NCBI RefSeq assembly: GCF_000974425.1
Contig: NZ_CP010429.1
Coordinates: forward strand, 5,131,501 to 5,195,500
Reading direction: 5' to 3'
DNA length: 64,000 nucleotides
From: Spirosoma radiotolerans
GTDB lineage: Bacteria > Bacteroidota > Bacteroidia > Cytophagales > Spirosomataceae
In this document: in pieces, positions 43,339-51,810 of the stretch
How the letters are laid out: each line of letters opens with the position of its first letter
How positions within the stretch are numbered: the first letter of the stretch is position 1
Translations under genes and position numbers: made by a program
Notes under the pieces: generated by a model
The model's input: only the letters and a program-made list of their open reading frames with translations
Told to the model about the DNA's origin: nothing
Database searches by the model: none

Positions 43339-43929
43339 ATGGAATCGACGAATCTCTCAAGGCAAATTGAGTTTATAAAAGAAGTGGATAAACTCAAATA
43401 TATCCTTCGTAAGACCAAACTGTTCAATAGTAACCGAAACGAGAATGATGCTGAGCACAGTTGGCATCTGGCTTTGATGGCCCTTATTTTAGTCGGACAC
43501 GCAAATGTTCAGGTTGATCTGCTCAAGGTTATCAAGATGCTGCTAATTCATGATATTGTCGAAATTGACGCGGGTGACACCTTCATCTATGACCATCAAA
43601 AAAGCCACGACAACACCGAAGAAGAACGAAAGGCTGCCAAACGGATCTTTGGGTTATTGCCTGATGATCAAGCTGCTGAGCTGATCGCGATCTGGGAAGA
43701 ATTTGAAGAGCATCAAACTGATGAAGCAAAGTTTGCCCGGGCCATGGACCGATTGGAACCCTTGCTGCAGAACACGTCGAATGAGGGAGGTACCTGGAAG
43801 GAGTTCGGGGTGAATTATGAAAAGGTATATGCCAAGAAACAAGTCATTCAACAGGGGTCTACAACCATTTGGCACTACGCAGAGCAGTTGATCGATGACA
43901 GCGTTGAAAAAGGAATCTTAAAAAAGTAA
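43339..43929 (+). CDS. HD-domain hydrolase, YfbR-like
   Basis: A 196-residue metal-dependent phosphohydrolase of the HD fold. Ligands are visible: His in NDAEHSWHLALMAL (near 40-53), the HD pair in LLIHDIVEIDAGDT (near 77-90) and the later Asp in ARAMDRLEPLLQN (near 136). The layout is that of 5'-nucleotidase YfbR-type proteins, which remove phosphate from deoxynucleoside monophosphates; the substrate here is an inference. Convergent with the GH71/99-like gene. Confidence 0.82.
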   Translation: MESTNLSRQIEFIKEVDKLKYILRKTKLFNSNRNENDAEHSWHLALMALILVGHANVQVDLLKVIKMLLIHDIVEIDAGDTFIYDHQKSHDNTEEERKAAKRIFGLLPDDQAAELIAIWEEFEEHQTDEAKFARAMDRLEPLLQNTSNEGGTWKEFGVNYEKVYAKKQVIQQGSTTIWHYAEQLIDDSVEKGILKK

Positions 43930-44088
43930 ACTAGTCGGCCGAACACACAATTCGCTACACGCCCTTTTGGTCAGTAAACTTAGGGCACAGTTGACTGTTC
44001 AATCTCTTTTTGAAAGCATTTAAGGCAACAATATAGCCAGGCCAGGTAGGTCGCTACAAAGGACAAACCTCCAGTAGTCCCGAATAAC

Positions 44089-45372
44089 TTATTTTTTACG
44101 GACAGGTTTTTGTGTACCGTAGCCTTTTTTATCGTGAAACCAGTGTGCTGCCTGCCCGGTGAGCCAGAGGTAATAATCTGAATCCAGACCGGCTTCGATA
44201 CCAACGAACTTTCCTTCACCATTTAGGGGCAGGTCGCCTTCTTTGCGGGTTTTGAAAATGGCCGTACCCTCGTCGACTTCATCGAACATGGCCACATAGA
44301 GGCTCTGCGCACCGGCTGTTTTACTACCAGCTACCTGCTTCCATAGGAAATCTCCCTCCAGACGAGGAATCTGATTGTAGACACTGCGGCTGTTCTTGAG
44401 ATTTCCCCAGCTAAATCCCGGAAAGACCAGCGGTACGTAATCTACCTTAGCCGTTTGACACCAGGCCAGGTCGCCGGTCAGGGTGCTGCTCGCTACCGTG
44501 GCGTATGTTTCGGAAGTATAGCGACCCACCGCCCAGGGCATAATGATATCGGCGCTTTTGATGAGCGGATGAAGCAAGTCAGACGCTTCGGTATCTTTGG
44601 TCATCGTTCGCCAGTAGTAGGGTACGCCGAGCAAAATCGATGTTTTTTTCGTGGGACCTTTGACCCGGTTCAGCAAGGTCTGAATATCGGCCGTTGTATA
44701 CCGGCGGCCGTCGTTGAAGCCTACGCCCCAAATGGCTAGCAAGGGTTTGCCATTATGCCGTAGATAGGTCGGATTTTCTTTGTTGCTAAACAGTGAAAAA
44801 AGCTGCTGCACCTCCTCCCAATCCTTTATGAGCAAGTCCATATCGGCGGAGGTCGAGCCACTCAGATCATACATGATGCAGATGGCGCGGCTGTATTTAC
44901 GGGAGGCTTTCAACGCATTTGCCAGCACTTTGTTAAAATGCCGTTTGCCTTTTTCTGATTTCACTTCCGCCAGAAATCGCTGCATAAAAACACCATCAAT
45001 GCCATACTCTTTCATCCATTTGAAATGCAGATCGACACTACTTTCATCATAAGGGCTATAGAGCGATGCTGGGGTCCCGTCAGCAAATTGAAAAGCCGTT
45101 TTATAGGTGATTGGATACTCTTTCACATCAGGCCAGAAGTCAATTGACGCGTAACCTGGTTCAAACTTGCCCCGCTTCTGATAATGGTACCAACCCCGTT
45201 CAGATGCATCGCCCTCAGCGGCAAACCAACCCTGATAGCCTGCCATCACTAACCCGTTGTAGCTGGTATAAAGGCACCACTTTTCGTCGTACTTAACCTC
45301 GACAGGCTGACTTCTACCGATAGGGCTACTCAGTAACCAAATGGTGAAGGATAGAAATAGAGTTGTTCGCAT
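44089..45372 (-). CDS. Secreted glycoside hydrolase family 71/99-like protein
   Basis: A 427-residue protein with a signal peptide (residues 1-21, SSPIGRSQ). The barrel-type core resembles the GH71/99 group: MAGYQGWFAAEGD (near 43-55), DLHFKWMKEYGIDGVFMQRF (near 118-137), LLAIWGVGFND and VYVAMFDEVDEG-like ending (SLYVAMFDEVDEGTAIF). GH99 relatives cleave alpha-mannosides inside the chain; GH71 relatives cleave alpha-1,3-glucans. The substrate here is unknown. It is the last gene of the minus-strand group with the PQQ dehydrogenase. Confidence 0.78.
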   Translation of the reverse strand: MRTTLFLSFTIWLLSSPIGRSQPVEVKYDEKWCLYTSYNGLVMAGYQGWFAAEGDASERGWYHYQKRGKFEPGYASIDFWPDVKEYPITYKTAFQFADGTPASLYSPYDESSVDLHFKWMKEYGIDGVFMQRFLAEVKSEKGKRHFNKVLANALKASRKYSRAICIMYDLSGSTSADMDLLIKDWEEVQQLFSLFSNKENPTYLRHNGKPLLAIWGVGFNDGRRYTTADIQTLLNRVKGPTKKTSILLGVPYYWRTMTKDTEASDLLHPLIKSADIIMPWAVGRYTSETYATVASSTLTGDLAWCQTAKVDYVPLVFPGFSWGNLKNSRSVYNQIPRLEGDFLWKQVAGSKTAGAQSLYVAMFDEVDEGTAIFKTRKEGDLPLNGEGKFVGIEAGLDSDYYLWLTGQAAHWFHDKKGYGTQKPVRKK

Positions 45373-45390
45373 ATAGGTAACGTATCTGTT

Positions 45391-45650
45391 TTATCGATCG
45401 CTCGGTCTGGTTTGCAATTCGTCTAACGTCCAGGCTTTCTCATGTCCGGCGGTTTGTTTCCGTATGGCTTTGACCTCATCCGACCGCACAGATGGCCTGG
45501 GTGAGGGAACAAACTCGTAGCGGATATAGCTCAACACGGAGGCAATCCACTCGTCGTCGCTCGCACCCATAGCAGGCATTACGTCGGGATAGGTGTGCCC
45601 ATCGATAGGTTCGGAAGGGCCATGCAGCAGAAGTTGAATAGAAACTTCTC
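45391..45650 (-). pseudogene. C-terminal remnant of a c-type cytochrome
   Basis: About 87 codons open on the minus strand match the C-terminal end of a Bacteroidota haem-c domain: SIQLLLHGPSEPIDGHTYP, then DVMPAMGASDDEWIASVL with the haem-ligand Met context, and SYIRYEF. The haem-binding CxxCH half is missing and a TGA lies just upstream in the same frame, at the end of the enolase-superfamily gene. The 5' part appears deleted. An ATG at 45579 could start a 62-residue peptide, but it would bind no haem. Confidence 0.7.
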
Positions 45651-45658
45651 TATGGCGG

Positions 45659-47023
45659 CTACGGCTTCAAAATTGTACCGTCGTTTTTACGAACTGTCCA
45701 GCGCGACTTGGTCCCGATCGGGTATTTAGCGGCCTCCTTTTCATTGATGTCAATTCCCAGCCCCGGTGACTCACTGACCTGATAATACCCATTCTTGATG
45801 ATGGGGCAGCCGGGAAAGACCTCCTTCACCCGGTCATTAAACATCTGCGATTCCTGAATACCGAAGTTCCAGACAGCGATATCGATGCTATTATTGGCCG
45901 CATGACCCACGGGCGATGTATCGCCAGGACCATGCCAGGCCGTGCGAACATTAAACCACTCACCCAAACGAGCCACCTTCATAGCCGGTGTTATACCGCC
46001 AATCTGAGAAATATGAATCCGAATGAAATCGAACAAGTGATTAGCCATCGGCTCTTTGAACTCGTTGATGTTGTTAAACAGTTCACCCATGGCAATTGGT
46101 ACTGTCGTTGTCTGGCGCAGCAGCTTGAACCAGCTCATATTTTCCGGTGAGAAGGGATCTTCGATAAAGAAAGGCCGGTAGTCCTCCAGACTTTTGATCA
46201 TGTTGATGGCATCAATGGGTTCGGTCAATTCATGCATATCGTGCAGCAATTGTACCTCTTCGCCACACCGTTTACGGACTGTATCGAACATTTTGGGCAC
46301 TCGTTTCAGATACGTCCGTTGATCCGAAAAGTCATCGGTTTCCCGGCCAAAGCCAGCTGTTTTGAAGTCGGGTTTGAGATCATTCATCGCACCGACCCCG
46401 CCATAACCACCTTGCTGAATCCGTACATGGCGGAATCCCATGTCCATAAATTGCTGCACTTTATCGGCAATGGCTTCGGGCGTTGGACCGCTGGCATGGG
46501 TATAGGTATCCACGGCAATTCGGGTTTTTCCACCCAGGAGCTGATAGACAGGCATGTTCGCCCGTTTGCCTTTGATGTCCCAAAGTGCCTGATCGAGTCC
46601 AGAAAGGGCATTATTCAGAACAGGTCCATTGCGCCAGTAAGAGCTTACGTAGGCCGACTGCCACATGTCTTCGATATTGTCGACATCTTTCCCGACGCAG
46701 AACTCGTTAAGATAGGTATTAACCGCGGGGATGACCAGTTGAGCTCGCTGGGTGAAGGTAGCGCAGCCTAACCCGTACAGGCCTGGTTCGGACGTTTCAA
46801 CTTTCACAATGATGAGGTTGGATCCTCCGGGCGCGGTTGCAATAGCCCGTACACTTTTGATGGTTACGGGTGCCATGCCTTTGGCGTAGGTAGGCGTCGC
46901 GTATTGTTCAGCCCGGGCGTTAGGGCTTTCGAAAAGACCAAATAGGCCTGCCGTTGAGCCCAGTCCCAGCAGTTTGAGCGCGTTTCGGCGGTTCGTTTCA
47001 GATTGTACTTCTGGCTTTGCCAT
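45659..47023 (-). CDS. Tat-exported enolase-superfamily protein (mannonate dehydratase/RspA-like)
   Basis: A 454-residue protein of the mandelate racemase/muconate lactonising group. The N-terminus has a Tat-type signal (TNRRNALKLLGLG, hydrophobic to ARAEQ). Metal and acid-base residues are visible: HDMHEL (Asp and His, near 261), FIEDPF (Glu, near 286), MGELFNN (Glu, near 312), HISQIGGIT (near 340) and AWHGPGDTSPVGH (near 365-377). The pattern resembles the D-mannonate dehydratase/RspA group, which dehydrates sugar acids. Export is unusual for that activity. It lies 125 bp downstream of the PQQ dehydrogenase, suggesting oxidation and dehydration of sugar acids in the periplasm. Confidence 0.82.
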   Translation of the reverse strand: MAKPEVQSETNRRNALKLLGLGSTAGLFGLFESPNARAEQYATPTYAKGMAPVTIKSVRAIATAPGGSNLIIVKVETSEPGLYGLGCATFTQRAQLVIPAVNTYLNEFCVGKDVDNIEDMWQSAYVSSYWRNGPVLNNALSGLDQALWDIKGKRANMPVYQLLGGKTRIAVDTYTHASGPTPEAIADKVQQFMDMGFRHVRIQQGGYGGVGAMNDLKPDFKTAGFGRETDDFSDQRTYLKRVPKMFDTVRKRCGEEVQLLHDMHELTEPIDAINMIKSLEDYRPFFIEDPFSPENMSWFKLLRQTTTVPIAMGELFNNINEFKEPMANHLFDFIRIHISQIGGITPAMKVARLGEWFNVRTAWHGPGDTSPVGHAANNSIDIAVWNFGIQESQMFNDRVKEVFPGCPIIKNGYYQVSESPGLGIDINEKEAAKYPIGTKSRWTVRKNDGTILKP

Positions 47024-47068
47024 ATGAATGTAGTCGGTTTAAGAGCTGAAAATCTGTGCGTTCAGGCA

Positions 47069-47146
47069 TTATTTTGCCAGATCGTTTACATAGTATTGAT
47101 AGGGGATTTGCCAGGTAATGGGCTTGCCCTGTTCTGCGTTTGGCAT
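47069..47146 (-). pseudogene. 25-codon fragment, possible C-terminal remnant
   Basis: Immediately after the PQQ dehydrogenase stop a frame reads MPNAEQGKPITWQIPYQYYV and ends NDLAK. The composition looks like a protein C-terminus rather than random sequence. It is too short to be convincing by itself and may be left over from a lost gene. Confidence 0.2.
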
Positions 47147-47148
47147 TA

Positions 47149-49338
47149 CTATTTTAGAGAAAAAGCGATGTAGTTTCCACCAATTTTCTGCCCTCGGCCG
47201 CCACCAGCGGCAATAACGATGTATTGCCGCCCATTTACTTCGTAGCTGATGGGTGTCGCAAAACCACCCGCCGGAAGCTGGTACTCCCAGACGACCTTAC
47301 CCGTTTTTTTGTCGAACGCCCGAATTTTTTCATCTTTCGTTCCAGCAATAAATACCAGTCCTCCAGCCGTAGCCAAGGGCCCGCCGTAGCTATCGGTTCC
47401 GGTAGTAGGAACGCCTTTTTTCGCCAGTTCCGGGTATTCGCCCAGCGGAACTCGCCAGAGGTAGTCACCGGTATTAAGATCAATGGCGTTCAATGTCCCC
47501 CAGGGCGGTTTGATACCTGGGTAGCCGTCTTTATCCGTAAAGCGTTGCCAGACTTTACTGACGTAAGTGGGAACATAAGGAAAGCCTCCTCTATTCTCTG
47601 AAGCGGGTGTACTGGTTGACGTTAGGGCAACCTTTGATGATCCCGTTTCGGTATTCAGCAGGAAACTAATGAGGGCGTCACGATCTTTTTCCGACAGATG
47701 CCCAAACGACGGCATTCGACCGCTGCCGGTTTTTAGAATGGCTTTTATTTCATCCGGCGACCGCTTTTTACCTATATCGATGAGGGAAGGTAATTCAGCA
47801 CCACTTCCTCGTCGGTCCTGCCCATGACAGGCAGCACAGTTGGCGATATAGATGGCATTGCCCGCCGTAACGGGGGTGTTACGCTGAGCCAGGTCAGCCC
47901 GTTTGGTCATGACCAATTCCCAGGGTTCTTCGTTGACGTTCTGGAAAAGGATGCCTGACGGATCGATGGCATTGCCGCCCCACTCGGCCCCACCGCTGTA
48001 CCCAAAAAGCAACGTGCCTTTTTCGGACGGAGGAGCAAACTTATTCTCTGTTTTGAGCTGGAGAAAACGCTCTTTCACGTAGGCATGTGCTTCCGGCGAA
48101 CGATCGGTAATGTCCCTTTCCGTGTATACCTGCCGGGTTAGCGGTAATGGTTTGAGTGGATATTTCTGCGTCGGCCAGGGGGATTCGCCTGGCAGCCCAT
48201 TGACTGGAACCTTGCGCTCCTCCACCGGAAACAAGGAGGTCCCTTTATCCCGGTCCAGTACATAAACAAGGCCGTCTTTTGTGGTCTGCACAAGGGCGTC
48301 CACTCGCTTTCCGTTGCGATTCAGTGTAATAAGATTCGGCGGGCAGGGATGGTCCCGATCCCAAAGGTCGTGGTGAATGGTCTGGTAATACCACCTGAGT
48401 TTACCCGTTTCAGCTTCCAGAGCCATGATGCAATTGGCAAACAGATTCTGTCCCCGGCGATCTCCTCCGTAGAAATCGGATGCAGGGGAACCCGTCCCGA
48501 AATACACGACGCCCCGCTTTTCATCGAGTGACATGCCACTCCAGTTGTTGACTGCCCCTATTTTCTGGTAGGCATCTTTCGGCCAGGTGTCGTATCCGAA
48601 CTCACCCGGCTGTGGAATGGTATGAAACACCCAGGTCAGTTTACCCGTAACTACATCGAAGGCCCGTATGTGCCCGGGAGCCGCATCGCCCGACTCAGAT
48701 ACACTCGATCCGATGATAAATGTGTTGTGGTACACAATTCCCGGTGAGGTCGCATTTACCGACAGCTTACTAACATCATGATTCAGATTGGTTTGTAGGC
48801 CTTCGTGTAAATCCGCTTTGCCATTGGTGCCGAAACTGGAAATGGACTCCCCCGTCACGGCATTAACCGCATATAGGCTGGAGCCAACGGTATACAAGAT
48901 CCGCTTATCCGACCCATTTTGCCAGTACACAACCCCACGATTGGAATTGCGTCGATCATCACGTGCGGGTTCAAATCGCCAGAGTTGCTCGCCAGTACCT
49001 GCCTTCAGGGCAAATAGGTTCAGGTCCGGCGTCGTACCGTACAGAATCCCATCCACTACAATGGGCTGGCATTGAATAGCTCGATCGCGCCGACGTCCGT
49101 TGGCATCGGGCTTTTCAGAGGCATCATACATCCAGGCAACCTGAAGGTTTGCTACGTTCCGGGTATTAATCTGGGTCAGTGGCGAGTAGCGATTCCCGGC
49201 TTTATTTCCCCCATAATTGGGCCAGTCCTTACCCGTCGATAAAGGGCCTTCGCCTGTCACCATACTGGCAGCAAGAGCGCCACCGGCTACCAGTCCAATG
49301 ATGGCCCTCTTTCGGTCCAATCGAATCATAGAAATCAA
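47149..49338 (-). CDS. PQQ-dependent dehydrogenase with internal haem-c site
   Basis: A 729-residue periplasmic quinoprotein. After a signal region (residues 1-30) the sequence shows the eight-bladed propeller pattern of PQQ alcohol/glucose dehydrogenases: WPNYGGNKAGNRYSPLTQI, PDLNLFALKAGTGEQLW, LTWVFHTIPQPGEFGYDTWP, ETGKLRWYYQ, DLWDRDHPCPPNLI and GLVYVLDRDKG. A single cytochrome c domain is inserted between about 490 and 570 with NCAACHGQD (near 503) and MPSFGHLSEKD. Electrons would pass from PQQ to this haem. It is the first gene of the minus-strand group with the enolase-like gene and the cytochrome remnant. Confidence 0.88.
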   Translation of the reverse strand: MISMIRLDRKRAIIGLVAGGALAASMVTGEGPLSTGKDWPNYGGNKAGNRYSPLTQINTRNVANLQVAWMYDASEKPDANGRRRDRAIQCQPIVVDGILYGTTPDLNLFALKAGTGEQLWRFEPARDDRRNSNRGVVYWQNGSDKRILYTVGSSLYAVNAVTGESISSFGTNGKADLHEGLQTNLNHDVSKLSVNATSPGIVYHNTFIIGSSVSESGDAAPGHIRAFDVVTGKLTWVFHTIPQPGEFGYDTWPKDAYQKIGAVNNWSGMSLDEKRGVVYFGTGSPASDFYGGDRRGQNLFANCIMALEAETGKLRWYYQTIHHDLWDRDHPCPPNLITLNRNGKRVDALVQTTKDGLVYVLDRDKGTSLFPVEERKVPVNGLPGESPWPTQKYPLKPLPLTRQVYTERDITDRSPEAHAYVKERFLQLKTENKFAPPSEKGTLLFGYSGGAEWGGNAIDPSGILFQNVNEEPWELVMTKRADLAQRNTPVTAGNAIYIANCAACHGQDRRGSGAELPSLIDIGKKRSPDEIKAILKTGSGRMPSFGHLSEKDRDALISFLLNTETGSSKVALTSTSTPASENRGGFPYVPTYVSKVWQRFTDKDGYPGIKPPWGTLNAIDLNTGDYLWRVPLGEYPELAKKGVPTTGTDSYGGPLATAGGLVFIAGTKDEKIRAFDKKTGKVVWEYQLPAGGFATPISYEVNGRQYIVIAAGGGRGQKIGGNYIAFSLK

Positions 49339-49573
49339 TATTAGTATCTGTCGAATAGCAGATTAGTCTGAATCGTACTTAAACGGCCTATTGCAAAAAA
49401 ATGCTGCTTGCGTCTCAGGAAAATCAGCTCGCTACCAACTGTTTAATTCGCACTAAGCTGGCTGCGTATTGCTGGCCAGATTTACATTCTCCATAATGAC
49501 ACGTGAAGGGCGAAAATGGATAAAGAACTGGCATCTGTGGTGTTAATTTTTTACCAATAAGTCAACCTATTTT

Positions 49574-51640
49574 TTACCTTGTTCTGCCCTCCCAACGATT
49601 GGAATTGAGATACGCTACCATAGACAGCGCTTCCTTATTGGCAGCATCGATCCTTAAAACTTTTTGTATATATTTTGATGCCCCTTTTGCATTATCCATC
49701 CGATAATATGCGTTGGCAATCTGATTCAAAAGCGACACATTGGTAGAATCAATCAGGTAGCGTTGTTTCAGAGAAATAATCTGTTCAGTCGTTGCTTTTA
49801 CCGAACCTAAATCAAATTGGGACTGGTTGTTCTGACTGGCATAATTCAGATAAGGCAGGGCTTCGCTGGGCCGATCAAGCTGGAGATAAAGGACAAAAAG
49901 GTGCCGGGCTTTATCAAATGTCGGGGCTAGCGCAAATGCTTTTTTAAAATAGAAAATAGCGGTTTCCCGATCGTTTAATTCCCCACTGAGCATGGCTGCC
50001 TTTTCGTAATAACGCACGTCCGTTGAATATTCCAGTACGAGTGTTTCAACTACTTGTCGTGCCTTGCTCAACGCGCGGCTGCGCATGTAAAAATCATACA
50101 AATCGCTCAGCGCATCGCTCCATGACAGCTGTTGCTTCACCAGGCTATAAGCTAGTTTTTCCTCCACCGATTCAACGGCAAACGATTGAGCTGACATGGC
50201 TTCATTGAACGGCCAGTTTCGCTTAAGATTAGCCACCTTGTACAGGCCCGCCAGCGAATCTACTTTGGTAATAGGCATATCCCGAAGCAACTGAGCCAAA
50301 CTCATCTCCTGTCCGTCCTGTAGTGTAATGAGTTTTGCCTGTTTCAGCGCATTGTAAAAAGCATCTGATAACAACGCATAGCCTTTCAGATCAGGATGAA
50401 CATGCTCCAGAATCAATTCATCACCAATAATCGAATTAACTGAATGGCTTTCAAAAAGAGCTTTGGTGTCTACGAAATGGGTATTTTTGTACTGCTGGCA
50501 TAGCTGGCGGATAATGGTATTCAAAACGTCGGGGGCTCTAAATCGCAGGCCATCCAGATCCTTCGCTCTGGAAAAATACCGTTTTGCCTGCCCCAGGTTA
50601 CCCTGCAAATAAGCGGTTCGTCCCAGATAATATGTACACAGCGCATGGCTACTATCCAACCGATTGGCCGCGTTGAAATACGAGTAAGCAAGCGGCAGAT
50701 TGCCCCTGGTAAGTGCTGTTAAGCCAAGGTTGTACGTCTTATTGAACGGCAATAAGTTGCCTGTTTCAGCAGGAAAGCTTACGAATGGTTTCAGATCCTT
50801 TTCGTTGCTGACCAGGTTGCTGACGAAGACAGGAATGGCACGCTTTGCAAGCAGTTGAAGAGTCCGGTCCATGTTCCGGCGGAACTGTTCTACTCCCTGT
50901 TTGTATAGCATTGACTGATAGGGAATTTGCTGATCAGCCACCATCAGTTTCATTCTCGTGCCGCCCGCACTCGGCTCCTCACCACCGATGCTACGCCGTA
51001 TGGTTTCGTACCCATTCGTCAGTAACTGCACGAGCCGGAATTGGCGTAGGTAAAGTATCAGGTCGACGAGCTGAGGTATGCCACTTATCTGTTCAGTCGA
51101 GCCAACGCCAAGCGCACCATAGTATTCATTATGACCCGTATAAATCAGGACCGCGTCCGGTTCATAATCGATTAGCTCACGGGCAAACCCGTAGGTTGTA
51201 TACGAATTAACGGCCGTCAACGAGAGGTTGATGACATCAAAATTTCGATCAGGAAACGTGTGCGTTAACCGATACTGGAGCCAGCGATGAAATGACCCAT
51301 TGTGAAAATAAGGATAGCCGATTGTCGTGGATTCACCCAGAACAAAAATGCGCATTGTATTCTTATCCTTCTTCTTTTTGAAGGGCTCAACGTTTCCTCG
51401 CGTAGCGATTTTTTGATTCGTAAAATATTTCCTGGATGCATCTGGATTTAATACATAATAATCTTTATCATCTGGACATTCAACGAATAGATCCATGTTA
51501 TGACCATATCCAAAGAGACGCAGTAAAATTTCAACGAGAATTAATAAAAGAAAAGAGACTAAAACGCTCAAGACTTTTAACAGAACAATCCGCTTTGACG
51601 ATTGCTTTTTCGGCGACGTATAGTCCTTAGTCGTATTCAT
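49574..51640 (-). CDS. Membrane-anchored SGNH/GDSL-hydrolase with TPR repeats
   Basis: A 688-residue protein. One N-terminal membrane helix (VLSVLVSFLLLILVEILL, 24-41) anchors it. The SGNH hydrolase motifs follow: GESTTIGYP with the catalytic Ser (near 103), GHNEYYG (block III, near 168) and LEHVHPDLKGY with the catalytic His (near 412). Tetratricopeptide-like helices lie between (LAYSYFNAANRLDSSHALC, near 310) and at the C-terminus (about 500-680). Such enzymes act on acetylated or other esterified carbohydrates; here the target is unknown. Its position just downstream of SusCD suggests a link to the glycan locus, though a terminator separates them. Confidence 0.82.
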   Translation of the reverse strand: MNTTKDYTSPKKQSSKRIVLLKVLSVLVSFLLLILVEILLRLFGYGHNMDLFVECPDDKDYYVLNPDASRKYFTNQKIATRGNVEPFKKKKDKNTMRIFVLGESTTIGYPYFHNGSFHRWLQYRLTHTFPDRNFDVINLSLTAVNSYTTYGFARELIDYEPDAVLIYTGHNEYYGALGVGSTEQISGIPQLVDLILYLRQFRLVQLLTNGYETIRRSIGGEEPSAGGTRMKLMVADQQIPYQSMLYKQGVEQFRRNMDRTLQLLAKRAIPVFVSNLVSNEKDLKPFVSFPAETGNLLPFNKTYNLGLTALTRGNLPLAYSYFNAANRLDSSHALCTYYLGRTAYLQGNLGQAKRYFSRAKDLDGLRFRAPDVLNTIIRQLCQQYKNTHFVDTKALFESHSVNSIIGDELILEHVHPDLKGYALLSDAFYNALKQAKLITLQDGQEMSLAQLLRDMPITKVDSLAGLYKVANLKRNWPFNEAMSAQSFAVESVEEKLAYSLVKQQLSWSDALSDLYDFYMRSRALSKARQVVETLVLEYSTDVRYYEKAAMLSGELNDRETAIFYFKKAFALAPTFDKARHLFVLYLQLDRPSEALPYLNYASQNNQSQFDLGSVKATTEQIISLKQRYLIDSTNVSLLNQIANAYYRMDNAKGASKYIQKVLRIDAANKEALSMVAYLNSNRWEGRTR

Positions 51641-51693
51641 TATTAACGTAATAAAGAGCGGTCTATATTTCCTCGAAAAGCATTTCTAATTTT

Positions 51694-51728
51694 TAGAACG
51701 CATAGCAGAAATTCTACTATGCGTTCTA
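51694..51728. terminator. Hairpin between the SGNH and SusD genes
   Basis: TAGAACGCATAG (51694-51705) pairs perfectly with CTATGCGTTCTA (51717-51728) around an 11-nt loop. It carries T's in front and no strong T-tail behind, so it may be a secondary terminator or processing signal. Confidence 0.45.
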
Positions 51729-51756
51729 ATCCAACTTATCATAAAGAAGAACCTAT

Positions 51757-51800
51757 CAGGGGTGATCACGGCGTATACAATTTTGCCGTGATCACCCCTG
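51757..51800 (-). terminator. Strong terminator of the SusCD operon
   Basis: CAGGGGTGATCACGGC (51757-51772) is perfectly complementary to 51785-51800 with a 12-nt loop, 10 bp past the SusD stop. The 16-bp GC-rich stem should stop transcription even though the tail is only moderately U-rich on the minus strand. Confidence 0.7.
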
Positions 51801-51810
51801 GAAATCAATA

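Noticed and set aside
46232..46771. 179-codon open frame on the plus strand
   Set aside because: Antisense to the enolase-superfamily gene with intact catalytic motifs.
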